Notes: generated by a model not told the origin, from the letters alone. A stretch of 54,785 nt of DNA from Phycisphaerae bacterium (GCA_018052735.1 JAGPMT010000016.1:1-54785), one strand, 5' to 3'. Shown: positions 1 through 9,624, counted from the stretch's first letter. Made by a program: numbers and translations.

Positions 1-1
1 G

Positions 2-355
2 TGGTACAGCATGGCGGCCGTCAGTGACGGATCAACCCTGTCGCTGTATCTTCGCAATGTGACCGAAGGTCAGGCTTGGCAGCTGATAGCCCAGACGGAT
101 ATGACGCAGTCGGGCAGCCCGAACACGGCGCTGACAAAAGGCCTTGGCAGCGGTGGGGATTGGGTGGCCGGCACGTGGTCGGTAGGACGGGGCCTGTATG
201 CCGGCGGGCACGGCGACCGTGCCTACGGATTTATTGATGAAGTTCGCATTTCCGATGCTGCGTTGAGCGTGGACCAATTCCTGATGGTTGTGCCGGAACC
301 GGCAACGCTGCTGCTGCTGGGTATGGGAGCTGCGGTGTTGGCTCGCAAACGCTAG
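2..355 (+). CDS. LamG-domain protein with PEP-CTERM anchor, C-terminal part only
   Basis: The reading frame is open from the left edge, so this is the last ~117 residues of a longer secreted protein. The first visible residues (WYSMAAVSDGSTLSLYL) match the WYHIAVVSDG strand of the LamG/concanavalin-like domains encoded further right at about 3.2 and 5.6 kb. The signature VGRGLY...IDEVRISDAALS also recurs there. The protein ends with VPEPATLLLLGMGAAVLA followed by RKR: a Pro-Glu-Pro motif, a hydrophobic helix and a basic tail. That is the PEP-CTERM sorting signal processed by exosortase in Gram-negative-type envelopes. It is the only LamG protein here with this anchor; its neighbours end in a dockerin-like tail. 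Likely a surface or exported carbohydrate-binding protein; its ligand is unknown. Confidence 0.85.
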   Translation, partial: WYSMAAVSDGSTLSLYLRNVTEGQAWQLIAQTDMTQSGSPNTALTKGLGSGGDWVAGTWSVGRGLYAGGHGDRAYGFIDEVRISDAALSVDQFLMVVPEPATLLLLGMGAAVLARKR

Positions 356-389
356 TTTTTAGTAAAGCAGATTGTTTTTTTAGCCGAAA

Positions 390-426
390 TCCTGCTGATG
401 GCCTCGGAAAAAGGCCATCAGCAGGA
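390..426 (+). other. Perfect 15-bp stem-loop between LamG genes
   Basis: TCCTGCTGATGGCCT (390-404) pairs perfectly with AGGCCATCAGCAGGA (412-426) around a 7-nt loop. No T run follows on either strand, so it is not a textbook Rho-independent terminator. It lies 35 bases after the stop codon of the PEP-CTERM gene. A transcript 3'-end stabiliser or a weak terminator is the likely role. Confidence 0.6.
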
Positions 427-523
427 AATCCCAAAAAGGAGTTGTAACATAGGGTCTTAAAAGGGGAGCAAGACAGGTAGAGGACAAAATGCATCTATAT
501 ACATATTTTTAGGAGACATATCT

Positions 524-2626
524 ATGAAGCAGGTACTTATGTTTTTATTGGCCCTTGCAGTATCCGTTCCGGTTTCAGCGGTTATTACCCACCGGTACGA
601 TTTTGAGGCAGATGCCAATGACCTTGTCGGCGGTCTCAAGACTGTACTGGAAAATGGAGCGGTCGTACAAAATGGGGCTTTGGTGCTGGGCGGAGGTTCG
701 CCCGGTGCTCGTGCAGTGCTGGATGGTCCCGGGATAGCGATCAATACCTATACCAGTGTGTCGATTGAAGCGTGGTTTATGGACAATGGGCTCAGCGGCT
801 GGACGCGGGTGTTTGACTTCGGCGATACCTCCGGTGGAGACGGCGGCTATTGTTTGTTTTACACGCCTTCCGGCCCCGGCCGTTCCCGACTGGCTATTTC
901 GACCAATGGTTTCCCCAGCTGGTCAACAGGCGAACAGCTGGTAGATGGACCCGTTCTTACATCTGCCACCAAATACCATATTGTATGCGTGTATGAAGCC
1001 GACGGCGGGTCAGGCGGCTTGAGCGCTATGCGTATCTATCAAAACGGGGTTTTAGCCGCCTCCAATACGGCTGTTTCGATGCCCTTGTCAGGCCTGCATA
1101 ACAATTTTGCCTATCTGGGCAGTGCCGTCTATCCGAATGACCCTGAATTGAATGGGTCTATTTACGAATTCCGCATTTATGACAAGGCCCTCAATCCCGG
1201 TGAAGTGCGCTTTACAAATCATTTCGGGGAAAACAATGCCTATCCGCTGGTTATTCGGAGTCATAATCCGATTTACGGCCAGACGCTGGTTCCGGTAACG
1301 CCCACGCTCTCGTGGACGCCTGAAGCCAATGTTGATGTATTGTCCTACAATCTTTATCTGGGGACAGATCCCAATATTATGGACCCCAACCGCTCTGATG
1401 TCAGCGGCATCAGCACGCTGGTCGTAACCAATCTGGCAAGCCCCAGCTATACGGTTCCGTCAGCGCAGAAACTGCTTAACAACAAGGTTTATTATTGGCG
1501 CGTTGATACAGTAGCAACCGATTTAACCACCTATCAGGGTGCGGGAATGACCTTTACATCAATTCCTGCATTCCCGGCTTTTACCGTCAATCCGGTATCC
1601 GCGTATGTGTTTGAAGGCCAGACAGCTGAGCTGACGGCAACCTGCCAGAGCTTAACTCCGCTTACCGATGCAGTCCGCTGGTACAAGGTCGGCACGCCGG
1701 ATGTTGAAGTTACCGCCGGCGGCGATGTGTCTATTCAGACTGTTACCGTAGGCGACCTGACGACTACAACGCTGAGCATTGCTAATGTGGATGCGGCAAG
1801 GGAAGCCAGCTATTATGTCAAGGCAACCAATGCAGGCGGCTCAGCGGTTTCATCTTCGGCCAAGATTGTCCTCAAGAAGCTCATTGCCTACTGGCCGTTT
1901 GAAAACAATCTGACGGATGCCTCCGGCACCGGCTATCACGGCACAGCGGTTGGAAATCTGACCTATGCAGCCGGCAAGGTAGGACAAGCCCTTGATTTGA
2001 GCGGCGCTACCGATACCTATGTTGATCTGCCCGACGGATTTGCCGACTTTGTAGGCGGTTTGACCTTCAACGTCTGGGCTTATCCGCGCTCGGCTGCCAA
2101 CTGGGCACGTTTCCTTGAGTTTGGCAATGGGGCCAATGCCGACAACATCTATTTTGCCCGCAATGGGACATCCGCAACACTGCAGTACACCATTTATAAA
2201 GGCTCAACCAGCTCCGGTACGGTTTCCCGCACCAATACAATTGCTCTGAATGCTTGGCAGATGTTTACGATTACAATGGACGCCAGCGGAAGCTGCCGGC
2301 TGTACAAGGATGGGCTGCAGATTGCTACCGGTACCGTTCAGATTCCCAATGTGGTAACCCGTATAAACAACTATATCGGCAAGAGCAACTGGGCGGCTGA
2401 CGCCTATTACAACGGGCTTCTGGATGAAATACGCATCTACAACTATGCTCTGACGCCGGATGAAGTGGCCGACCGGTATGTGGCTGATACGGGCGCACCG
2501 TACTGCCGCACCAGACCGACCTATGACCTCAACAACGACTGCTTGTTCAATTTGGCAGACTTTGCTATCTTTGCAGCACAGTGGCTGGATTGCGGTCTGT
2601 ACCCGGCATCGGACTGCCCGAATTAA
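524..2626 (+). CDS. Secreted LamG-Ig-LamG protein with dockerin-like C-terminal tail
   Basis: 700 residues with a clear Sec signal peptide (residues 1-19, cleavage after VPVSA). Two LamG/concanavalin-like sandwiches (about 20-235 and 455-655) flank a fibronectin-like segment (about 240-345, VYYWRVDTV) and an Ig-like domain (about 350-450, with RWYKVGTP and YYVKATNAGG). The tail holds D-L-N-N-D-C ... W-L-D-C-G-L-Y-P ... C-P, resembling one EF-hand-like half of a type I dockerin plus a Cys cluster. No catalytic motif is visible, so binding or adhesion to polysaccharide is inferred. It starts at ATG after AGGAG and is followed by a paralogue 66 bases downstream. The same Ig and second LamG modules recur in that paralogue, indicating duplication. 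Confidence 0.85.
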   Translation: MKQVLMFLLALAVSVPVSAVITHRYDFEADANDLVGGLKTVLENGAVVQNGALVLGGGSPGARAVLDGPGIAINTYTSVSIEAWFMDNGLSGWTRVFDFGDTSGGDGGYCLFYTPSGPGRSRLAISTNGFPSWSTGEQLVDGPVLTSATKYHIVCVYEADGGSGGLSAMRIYQNGVLAASNTAVSMPLSGLHNNFAYLGSAVYPNDPELNGSIYEFRIYDKALNPGEVRFTNHFGENNAYPLVIRSHNPIYGQTLVPVTPTLSWTPEANVDVLSYNLYLGTDPNIMDPNRSDVSGISTLVVTNLASPSYTVPSAQKLLNNKVYYWRVDTVATDLTTYQGAGMTFTSIPAFPAFTVNPVSAYVFEGQTAELTATCQSLTPLTDAVRWYKVGTPDVEVTAGGDVSIQTVTVGDLTTTTLSIANVDAAREASYYVKATNAGGSAVSSSAKIVLKKLIAYWPFENNLTDASGTGYHGTAVGNLTYAAGKVGQALDLSGATDTYVDLPDGFADFVGGLTFNVWAYPRSAANWARFLEFGNGANADNIYFARNGTSATLQYTIYKGSTSSGTVSRTNTIALNAWQMFTITMDASGSCRLYKDGLQIATGTVQIPNVVTRINNYIGKSNWAADAYYNGLLDEIRIYNYALTPDEVADRYVADTGAPYCRTRPTYDLNNDCLFNLADFAIFAAQWLDCGLYPASDCPN

Positions 2627-2692
2627 GGGTATCCTTTCTGAATGTTGAAAATCGGATTTGAAAACAGCATATGAGTTTTGGAGGTATAACTT

Positions 2693-4909
2693 ATGAAAAA
2701 ATTGAATTCAGCAGTTGTAATTGCTCTGATGCTTTCCTTGTCAATAGGGGCATCAGCAGCAACGTTGCTGTGGTATGATTTCGAGGACGGCACACCAGAA
2801 ACAGTAATGAATCCGGGTACGGCTCCGGCGATTGCTTCACGCGATCTTTCTGGAAACGGCTACCATATGTGGGGTTGGGCGTCCGGGACTGCCAACAACA
2901 GTCCGTCTTTTTCTGCGTTAGGGGATACCCCGACCGGTTATGGAACCAGCGCCCGTTATCCGGTAGCCAGCAAAGACGGCTACACAGCCGGCGCTGATGC
3001 CATCAATACGTGGTCGCCGCTTGTCTGGACAATTGAAGTCTCTGCAAAATTGGATTCCTTGTCCGGCTGGCAGACGGTGATCGGCCGGAACGGCTCTTCA
3101 CTGGGTGTGGCTGAGGCGGATTTCTATCTGCAGAAAAATGACATCGACGACCGCTGGCGCATCAACTTCGGCACGGTTGGCGGGGAACGCTTTATTCTCG
3201 ATTCAGATTTTGTGGTCGAAGCCGGAAAATGGTACCATATTGCTGTGGTCTCGGATGGAACTACCGTTAAGATGTATGTTGATAAAATTGACGGCAACGG
3301 CTACCAGCTGGTTGGTTCCAGAGCTTTTTCTGGAACGAATAACGCTTTAGCACAGGGCAATTTTGTCTGGACCTTCGGCCGCGGCTGGTACAATGGCGGC
3401 AACGTCGACTTTGTCATCGGCAACATTGATGATGTGCGGTTCAGCGATGCGGCATTGACGCCCGACCAGTTCCTGCACACGATGTACGATTTGGGCAATC
3501 CGTCTCCCGGCCATCGGTCAGTGAATGCACAGCGTTCGCCGACTTTGAGCTGGCAGTTCATTAATGCCGGCGTCACAGCGGATTCTTATCAGATTTACGG
3601 ACCTACAACCGATCCGAATCTGGTTGATCCCAATCAGCCCCGGACCCCGGACTATACGACGACTGCCCAGTCGCAGGCGATTGCCGGTCCGCTGGCGTAC
3701 ACGACCAAGTATTACTGGCGTGTGGACGCGGTTGTCGGAACCACGGTTTATACCGGACCGATCTGGAATTTCACCACAGTCCCGCCGTCGCCTGTCTTTA
3801 GCGTCAATCCCGGCCGGGTAGGCGCCTTCCCCGGCGAAAGCGCTGTTTTGACGGCCACCTGCAGCAGCACGCTGCCGCTGACCCGTACAATCCAGTGGTT
3901 CAAGGTTGGCACCCCCGATGTGGAGATTACCACAGCTGATCCGGATGTATCAATTCAGCAAACCGTCAATGGAGAATTAACAACCAGCACCTTGACAATC
4001 AGCAATATCTCGCTGGCTCACGAAGCCCAATACTATGCACGGGCCACCAACAGCGGCGGATCCGTCAATTCGTCCAATGGGGCGATTGTGGTCAAGCGGC
4101 TTCTGGCGTGGTATCAGTTTGAAGGCAATACCAACGACAGTTCCGGCAATAATATGCATGGAACCGTGATGACCCCCAGCGGGGCAGCAGCTACGATCGC
4201 CTATGTACCCAGCGTCAACGAGGCTATGGGACAGGCTGTTTCCTTTACAGGAACAGGAATCAGCAACCCGACCAATACAGTTGATCCGTATGTGGACCTG
4301 CCCGATGGCTTCTCCGATTTCAGCCAAGGGCTGACCTTTGGGGCATGGGTCTATCCCACAGCAGCGGCCAACTGGGCACGCATTGTGGAATTTGGCAACG
4401 GGACCAACGGCGCCAACAACAGCATTTACTTTACCCGTGTTGGTACCGGTACAACCGTGCGTCTGGAAAATGACAATACCAATCCATCCAATAATACTTC
4501 GATTACAACACCTTCCGGCGGGATTACCCTGAACGAATGGCAGTTTTTGGTCGTAACGGTCAATAAGAATGCGACCAACAATGCGACCATCTACCGCAAC
4601 GGCAGACCGCTTGTGACAGGGACAATCAATCTGCCCAACATCGTAACCCGAACCAACTGCTTCATCGGACGCAGCGAATGGTACGGCGATTCGCTGTATC
4701 AGGGCCGAATGGACGATGTGCGGATTTACAACTACGGGCTGACAGCCGACGAAATCGCCCAGATGTATTATGATATAGTGGGCACGTTCTGTCTGAGCAA
4801 GCCGGTCTATGATTATGACAACAACTGTATCGAAGATCTCGGTGATCTGGCAATAATGGCAGCAACATGGCTGGATTGCGGTCTTTATCCGGCAACGGCC
4901 TGCCCGTAA
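2693..4909 (+). CDS. Secreted LamG-Ig-LamG protein, paralogue of the upstream gene
   Basis: 738 residues with a signal peptide (1-22, ending GASA). The order is LamG (about 23-265), a fibronectin-like segment (YYWRVDAVV), an Ig-like domain (QWFKVGTP, YYARATNSGG), a second LamG (about 470-705), and a tail with D-Y-D-N-N-C ... W-L-D-C-G-L-Y-P. From the Ig-like domain onward it tracks the upstream protein closely. Its first LamG is instead the kind found in the PEP-CTERM fragment and the arabinofuranosidase gene (FGRGWYNGG...DDVRFSDAAL). It therefore looks like a mosaic of a duplicated C-terminal half and an exchanged N-terminal LamG. GGAGG precedes the ATG at good spacing. Probable role: extracellular glycan binding; no enzyme motif seen. 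Confidence 0.85.
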   Translation: MKKLNSAVVIALMLSLSIGASAATLLWYDFEDGTPETVMNPGTAPAIASRDLSGNGYHMWGWASGTANNSPSFSALGDTPTGYGTSARYPVASKDGYTAGADAINTWSPLVWTIEVSAKLDSLSGWQTVIGRNGSSLGVAEADFYLQKNDIDDRWRINFGTVGGERFILDSDFVVEAGKWYHIAVVSDGTTVKMYVDKIDGNGYQLVGSRAFSGTNNALAQGNFVWTFGRGWYNGGNVDFVIGNIDDVRFSDAALTPDQFLHTMYDLGNPSPGHRSVNAQRSPTLSWQFINAGVTADSYQIYGPTTDPNLVDPNQPRTPDYTTTAQSQAIAGPLAYTTKYYWRVDAVVGTTVYTGPIWNFTTVPPSPVFSVNPGRVGAFPGESAVLTATCSSTLPLTRTIQWFKVGTPDVEITTADPDVSIQQTVNGELTTSTLTISNISLAHEAQYYARATNSGGSVNSSNGAIVVKRLLAWYQFEGNTNDSSGNNMHGTVMTPSGAAATIAYVPSVNEAMGQAVSFTGTGISNPTNTVDPYVDLPDGFSDFSQGLTFGAWVYPTAAANWARIVEFGNGTNGANNSIYFTRVGTGTTVRLENDNTNPSNNTSITTPSGGITLNEWQFLVVTVNKNATNNATIYRNGRPLVTGTINLPNIVTRTNCFIGRSEWYGDSLYQGRMDDVRIYNYGLTADEIAQMYYDIVGTFCLSKPVYDYDNNCIEDLGDLAIMAATWLDCGLYPATACP

Positions 4910-4956
4910 TCAGGGGGATTGGAATTTACGCTTCAGAATGTGTATGTGTTTGGGCT

Positions 4957-4988
4957 CCACTCCGGCAGGATTATTCCTGCCGGAGTGG
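4957..4988 (+). other. Perfect 13-bp stem-loop upstream of the arabinofuranosidase gene
   Basis: CCACTCCGGCAGG (4957-4969) and CCTGCCGGAGTGG (4976-4988) pair perfectly around ATTATT. No T tract follows. It sits in the 123-base gap between the second LamG gene and the GH51/GH43 gene. It could end part of the upstream transcript, protect an mRNA end or attenuate the enzyme gene. Confidence 0.6.
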
Positions 4989-5032
4989 CTTGCTTATATG
5001 CTATTTTATAAATCTGCATTGCGGGGGTTAAA

Positions 5033-8000
5033 ATGAAGTCTGGTTCTTATTTCGGTATTGTCCTGCTCGTTGCAGCTGTTTTATTTGTTCAGCCGGCATC
5101 GGCAGCGACGATTGCCCATTGGAATTTTGAGGACGGTACGGCAGGTTTGCCTTTTTACAATATGCCCAGACGCGGCTCGGTCGATATTGTCAACGGCTAT
5201 GTCATGCGCGGCTACAATACGACATACGGCCCGTCGTTTACAGCCGAAACACCTGACGGCAGCGGCTTAGGCGCCTATTGCAACGGCAGTCAGGACGGCT
5301 ATACAACCAATTCCGTTATTAACGGATGGTCGCCGCAGGCATGGACTATCGAAATTTCAGCACGGCTGGATGATATTTCCGGTTGGGAAACCCTCATCGG
5401 CCGCGACGGAGCAAGCCACGGAGAGCCGGAATCGGATTTCTATCTGCAGAAAAACAATGTCAATGGGGCCTTTCGCATCAATTATGAATCCGTCGGCGGA
5501 CAGCGCTGGATATTGGATTCCAACTTTACAGTCCAAGCCGGGCGCTGGTATCATTTGGCTGTAACCAGCGATGGGGCAGAGCTGACGATGTATTGCGATA
5601 AACTGGACGGCAGCGGCTATCAGGTTGTCGGTTCGCTGGACATTTCCTCCCAGACGCCCGCCCAGAATGCGCTGGCTGCTTCCGGTGCAAACTGGACATT
5701 CGGCAGGGGCTGGTACAATAACAGTTTTACCGATCATATTACAGGGTATTTTGATAATGTCCGTTTCAGCGATACCGTTTTAGCGCCGAATGAATTTCTT
5801 GGCTATAATCCTATTTTACTGAACGAATCTGACGGCAAAACCCTGTTGTTCAAGCAAGATCTGGTGTATACGGATGATTACAGCATTGTTCTGAAAGAAG
5901 CCCCGGCCGGTGATGTCACGGTGACGATTACGCCCCCCGCCGGTCTGACGGTGGGAAATGGAAGCGGCCAGAGCTTGACGATAACCTTTACCAGTGCAGA
6001 CTGGAACCAGCCCCGCACCATTACAGTGGGTGTCGCCGATGCAGGGGCACTGCTGGCTGATATTGAATACATTGGGCATTCAGTTCAAAGCACCGATCCG
6101 AAATTTAATGGCGTATCCATCCGCGATGTGGCTGTTTACATCGAAGAAGATGCCTGCGGCGTCTGGGGCTATCTTGAAACGGATTATGATTTCAACTGCA
6201 AAGTCGATCTGGAAGACTTTGCTGTTTTAGCAGGACTGTGGCTGATAACCGATGCCCCGCTCAATCTGACGGATTTTGCGACAGACTGGCTGATGAATAC
6301 ATGGACGTACAATGAAACCACCTATGCCCGCTCCATTCAGCGTTCAGACCAGCCGTTTTTTGTCAACACGGCCAATATTGCCAACACGATTGACGAGAAA
6401 ATCTATGGGCATTTTCTGGAACATATCTACCATTCGGTCAATGGCGGCCTATGGGGTGAACTGGTTTGGAACCGCAGCTTTGAAATGAGCGATTCAGGCG
6501 GCGGCATCTGGTCGATTGAGGATAATCAGCTTATTCAATCCAGTTTGTCAACCGATGTGCGCCTGCCTTTTGGCGATACAGGCTGGAGCGATTATGAATT
6601 GACCCTTGAGGCCCGAAAGGACGGGGGCAGCGAGGGCTTTCTTATTCCGTTCCGCTATGCCGACGGCGATAATTTTTACTGGCTCAATCTCGGCGGATGG
6701 GGCAATGTCCGTCATGCTGTCGAGAAGGAAATTAACGGCAGCCGAAGCACGGTTTCCGGAACAACTGTTAACGGCAGCATTAATACAGGACAGTGGTACT
6801 CCATCCGTATTCGCTGTCAAGGCAATACCTACAGCATTTATTTAGATAATGTTTTGATTATCAGCTTTACAGATTCCAGCAATCCTCATCTGACCGGACA
6901 AGTGGGTGTGGGGACATGGGCTACCCAGGCCCGATTCCGCAATATTCAGGTTGCCCAAATTCCCGATTCGGCAATTTTATTCAGCGGTCTGCCGGACCTT
7001 CCCGGAACGGCCTTTGGAGCGGCGTTCTGGTCGGTTTTCGGAACAGCGCAGGCGACGATGACAACCGATGCTCTCAATGACAGCTATGCTGTGCAGATTA
7101 TTGGTGACGGCTCCGCTGCCGGCCTGATGCAGAACAATTTCAAATTTATTCCGCAGAAATACAACGGTTCTCTGTGGATGAAGGGGTCTTTGCCGGCAGG
7201 TCTCAAAGTGGAGCTGCTGGACAATACGACCGTTCTCGGACAGGCAATTCTTCCGGCCCCTTCGGCTGACTGGGCGGAATATCCGTTTCAAATAGACTCT
7301 GCCGGCTCAACCAATCAGGGGATGCTCCGCATTACTCTGTTGGGTGCCGGTACGGTTAAAATTGACCAGATTAGCCTGATGGGACAGGATGCCGCCTCTG
7401 TCGGCGGGTATCGGCCGGATCTGCTGTCGGCAGTGGAAGGGCTGCGGCCGCCGATTATCCGGTGGCCGGGCGGCTGCTACGCGTCTGCGTATTTCTGGAA
7501 AGACGGCATCGGCCCGCAGCATCAGCGCCGCAAGTACCCCATCAGTCTGTGGGATGATCAGGATACCAACTCCTACGGGACAGATGAATTCCTGCGAATG
7601 TGCCGACGCATCGGCGCCGAACCGCTCATTTGTGTCAACACCGGCCTGCTGAACGGCACCTGCGGTGTGGCGATTCCTTATAAGCTGACCGAAGAACAAT
7701 ACCTTCAGGATGTCTTGGACTGGATGGAGTACTGCAATGGTTCTGTCGATACGCCGTGGGGCGCTGTCCGTGCTGCGAATGGACATCCGGAGCCGTACAA
7801 TGTAACGTACTGGGAAATCGATAATGAAACATGGTCAACCAGCTGGGGCGGCGGCATAACCAACTATATTGCCAAAGTCCAGCTGTTTGCGCCGGCAATG
7901 CGGATCAAGGCCGAACAGCTGGGCGTTCCTGTCAAGCTGATTGCCTGCGGCAGCGGCAGCTATGATCAGTCCTGGAACCGTACGCTGATTGATAACTGTG

Positions 8001-9559
8001 CCGTGCTGATTGACTACATTAGCACGCACCATTACGAATCGCCGGACAACTTTAAGCAGGGACCCCGCAGCTATGAAGCCTTTATCAACGAACTGGCTGC
8101 CTATATTGCCGCCTCCGCCAATCCGGATTTGAAGATTTATATGTCGGAATGGAATGCCCAGAGCACCGACTGGCGGACCGGCTTGTATGCTGGCGGCCTG
8201 CTGAATGCTTTTGAGCGCACCGGAGATGTTTTTGAAATCGGCGGTCCGGCTCTCTTCTTGCGGCATACGTCGGCTTCCGGTTGGGATAATGCCTTTATCA
8301 ACTTTGACCATACCGGCTGGTTTGCCGCTCCGAATTATATTGTTATGAAGCTGTGGCATGACCATTACGCTCCTCTGTGCGTCCAAACCAACGGGACAGA
8401 CACCAATCTTAATGTGGTTTCAGCTCTTTCAGCAGACGAAAAAACACTGTATATCCGAATTGTTAATCCGGATGCAGACAGCAAATCGGTCGCCTTTGAA
8501 ATTGATCCGTCCTTTACGGCTGAATCGGCCTATATGCATTATGTGGCGCCGGGCAGTTTGTATGCCCGCAACACATTGGCTAATCCGCAGGCAGTTCGTG
8601 TTGAGGCCAAGGTGATTGGTCTGGATGACCAGACATTGCGGTTTAAGATGCCGGGTTATGCGGCTGCTGTGGTTACGGTCCGAACGTCCAAACCGCACAA
8701 GACAGCGTTTTTGTACAGTTCGTTTCGCAATAACGGCGAAGATGGGCTTCATCTGGCATACAGTCAAGACGGCCTGGTGTTTACTGCCTTGAAAGGCGAC
8801 ACATCATTTCTTGCTCCGCAGGTCGGCAGCCGGCTGATGCGCGACCCAAGCATCTGTCAAGGCCCCGATGGAATGTTTCATCTTGTCTGGACAACCGGCT
8901 GGTGGGATAAGGGCATTGGCATTGCCCATTCGCCCGATTTGATCAACTGGTCGGAGCAGATATTTCTGCCTGTGATGGCCCATGAGCCGAATGCCAAAAA
9001 CTGCTGGGCTCCAGAGATCTTTTACGATGAGGCAACGGACCGTTTTCTCATCTTTTGGTCCACCACAATCGACGGCGCATTTCCAGAGACCTATAATCCC
9101 AGCGATGACAACAACCATCGCATTTACTATGTTTCTACGCAGGATTTTGTAACCTATAGCAATACAGCCCTGTTTTATGATCCCGGCTTTAACTGCATCG
9201 ATGCCTTCATCGCCAAGCATGGCGCTGGTTATGTGATGTTTCTTAAAAATGAGACCAAAGTGCCGATTGCCCAGAAAAACATCCGTATGGCTTTCAGTGA
9301 CTCTGCCGCAGGACCCTGGGGACCTGCTTCCGAATCGATTTCCCCAGCTTGGGTAGAAGGACCCTCAGCTGTAAAGGCTGGCGGACAGTGGTATCTGTAC
9401 TATGATGCCTATACGCGAGGGCGAATGGAGGCAACGGCTTCACTGGACCTGAAGGCCTGGACCGATATTACTAGCCAGCTGTCATTTCCTGCAGGTACAC
9501 GCCATGGAACTGTTTTTCGTGTTGCACAGGATATCGTGGACGCTCTTAAATCGCTCTAA
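5033..9559 (+). CDS. Secreted multidomain GH51 alpha-L-arabinofuranosidase fused to a GH43-type domain
   Basis: 1508 residues. Signal peptide 1-24; LamG about 25-262; beta-rich linker 263-375; dockerin-like segment about 380-425 (DYDFNCKVDLEDFAVLAGLW) that is internal here; GH51 module about 445-1215; GH43-type five-bladed propeller module about 1222-1500. GH51 signs are GHFLEHIYHSVNGGLWGEL near 459, IIRWPGGCY near 808, the acid/base Glu932 in WEIDNE (families usually have WEIGNE) and the nucleophile Glu1039 in IYMSEWNAQ. A DUF1080/LamG-like sandwich (about 490-645) is inserted early in GH51. In the GH43 part the expected triad is present: base Asp1271 (MRDPS), Asp1390 (NCIDAF) and acid Glu1442 (WVEGPS). 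The protein should release arabinose from arabinan or arabinoxylan outside the cytoplasm. A strong terminator follows. Confidence 0.9.
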   Translation: MKSGSYFGIVLLVAAVLFVQPASAATIAHWNFEDGTAGLPFYNMPRRGSVDIVNGYVMRGYNTTYGPSFTAETPDGSGLGAYCNGSQDGYTTNSVINGWSPQAWTIEISARLDDISGWETLIGRDGASHGEPESDFYLQKNNVNGAFRINYESVGGQRWILDSNFTVQAGRWYHLAVTSDGAELTMYCDKLDGSGYQVVGSLDISSQTPAQNALAASGANWTFGRGWYNNSFTDHITGYFDNVRFSDTVLAPNEFLGYNPILLNESDGKTLLFKQDLVYTDDYSIVLKEAPAGDVTVTITPPAGLTVGNGSGQSLTITFTSADWNQPRTITVGVADAGALLADIEYIGHSVQSTDPKFNGVSIRDVAVYIEEDACGVWGYLETDYDFNCKVDLEDFAVLAGLWLITDAPLNLTDFATDWLMNTWTYNETTYARSIQRSDQPFFVNTANIANTIDEKIYGHFLEHIYHSVNGGLWGELVWNRSFEMSDSGGGIWSIEDNQLIQSSLSTDVRLPFGDTGWSDYELTLEARKDGGSEGFLIPFRYADGDNFYWLNLGGWGNVRHAVEKEINGSRSTVSGTTVNGSINTGQWYSIRIRCQGNTYSIYLDNVLIISFTDSSNPHLTGQVGVGTWATQARFRNIQVAQIPDSAILFSGLPDLPGTAFGAAFWSVFGTAQATMTTDALNDSYAVQIIGDGSAAGLMQNNFKFIPQKYNGSLWMKGSLPAGLKVELLDNTTVLGQAILPAPSADWAEYPFQIDSAGSTNQGMLRITLLGAGTVKIDQISLMGQDAASVGGYRPDLLSAVEGLRPPIIRWPGGCYASAYFWKDGIGPQHQRRKYPISLWDDQDTNSYGTDEFLRMCRRIGAEPLICVNTGLLNGTCGVAIPYKLTEEQYLQDVLDWMEYCNGSVDTPWGAVRAANGHPEPYNVTYWEIDNETWSTSWGGGITNYIAKVQLFAPAMRIKAEQLGVPVKLIACGSGSYDQSWNRTLIDNCAVLIDYISTHHYESPDNFKQGPRSYEAFINELAAYIAASANPDLKIYMSEWNAQSTDWRTGLYAGGLLNAFERTGDVFEIGGPALFLRHTSASGWDNAFINFDHTGWFAAPNYIVMKLWHDHYAPLCVQTNGTDTNLNVVSALSADEKTLYIRIVNPDADSKSVAFEIDPSFTAESAYMHYVAPGSLYARNTLANPQAVRVEAKVIGLDDQTLRFKMPGYAAAVVTVRTSKPHKTAFLYSSFRNNGEDGLHLAYSQDGLVFTALKGDTSFLAPQVGSRLMRDPSICQGPDGMFHLVWTTGWWDKGIGIAHSPDLINWSEQIFLPVMAHEPNAKNCWAPEIFYDEATDRFLIFWSTTIDGAFPETYNPSDDNNHRIYYVSTQDFVTYSNTALFYDPGFNCIDAFIAKHGAGYVMFLKNETKVPIAQKNIRMAFSDSAAGPWGPASESISPAWVEGPSAVKAGGQWYLYYDAYTRGRMEATASLDLKAWTDITSQLSFPAGTRHGTVFRVAQDIVDALKSL

Positions 9560-9597
9560 ATTGTCAGGGATACAGCAGCGGCACCCATTGAACAAGA

Positions 9598-9624
9598 CCC
9601 CGGCTGTTAAGCCGGGGTTTTTTT
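9598..9624 (+). terminator. Rho-independent terminator after the arabinofuranosidase gene
   Basis: CCCCGGCT (9598-9605) pairs with AGCCGGGG (9610-9617) around GTTA, followed by seven T. It closes the LamG/GH51 transcript and abuts the 3' end of the convergent regulator gene. Confidence 0.9.
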
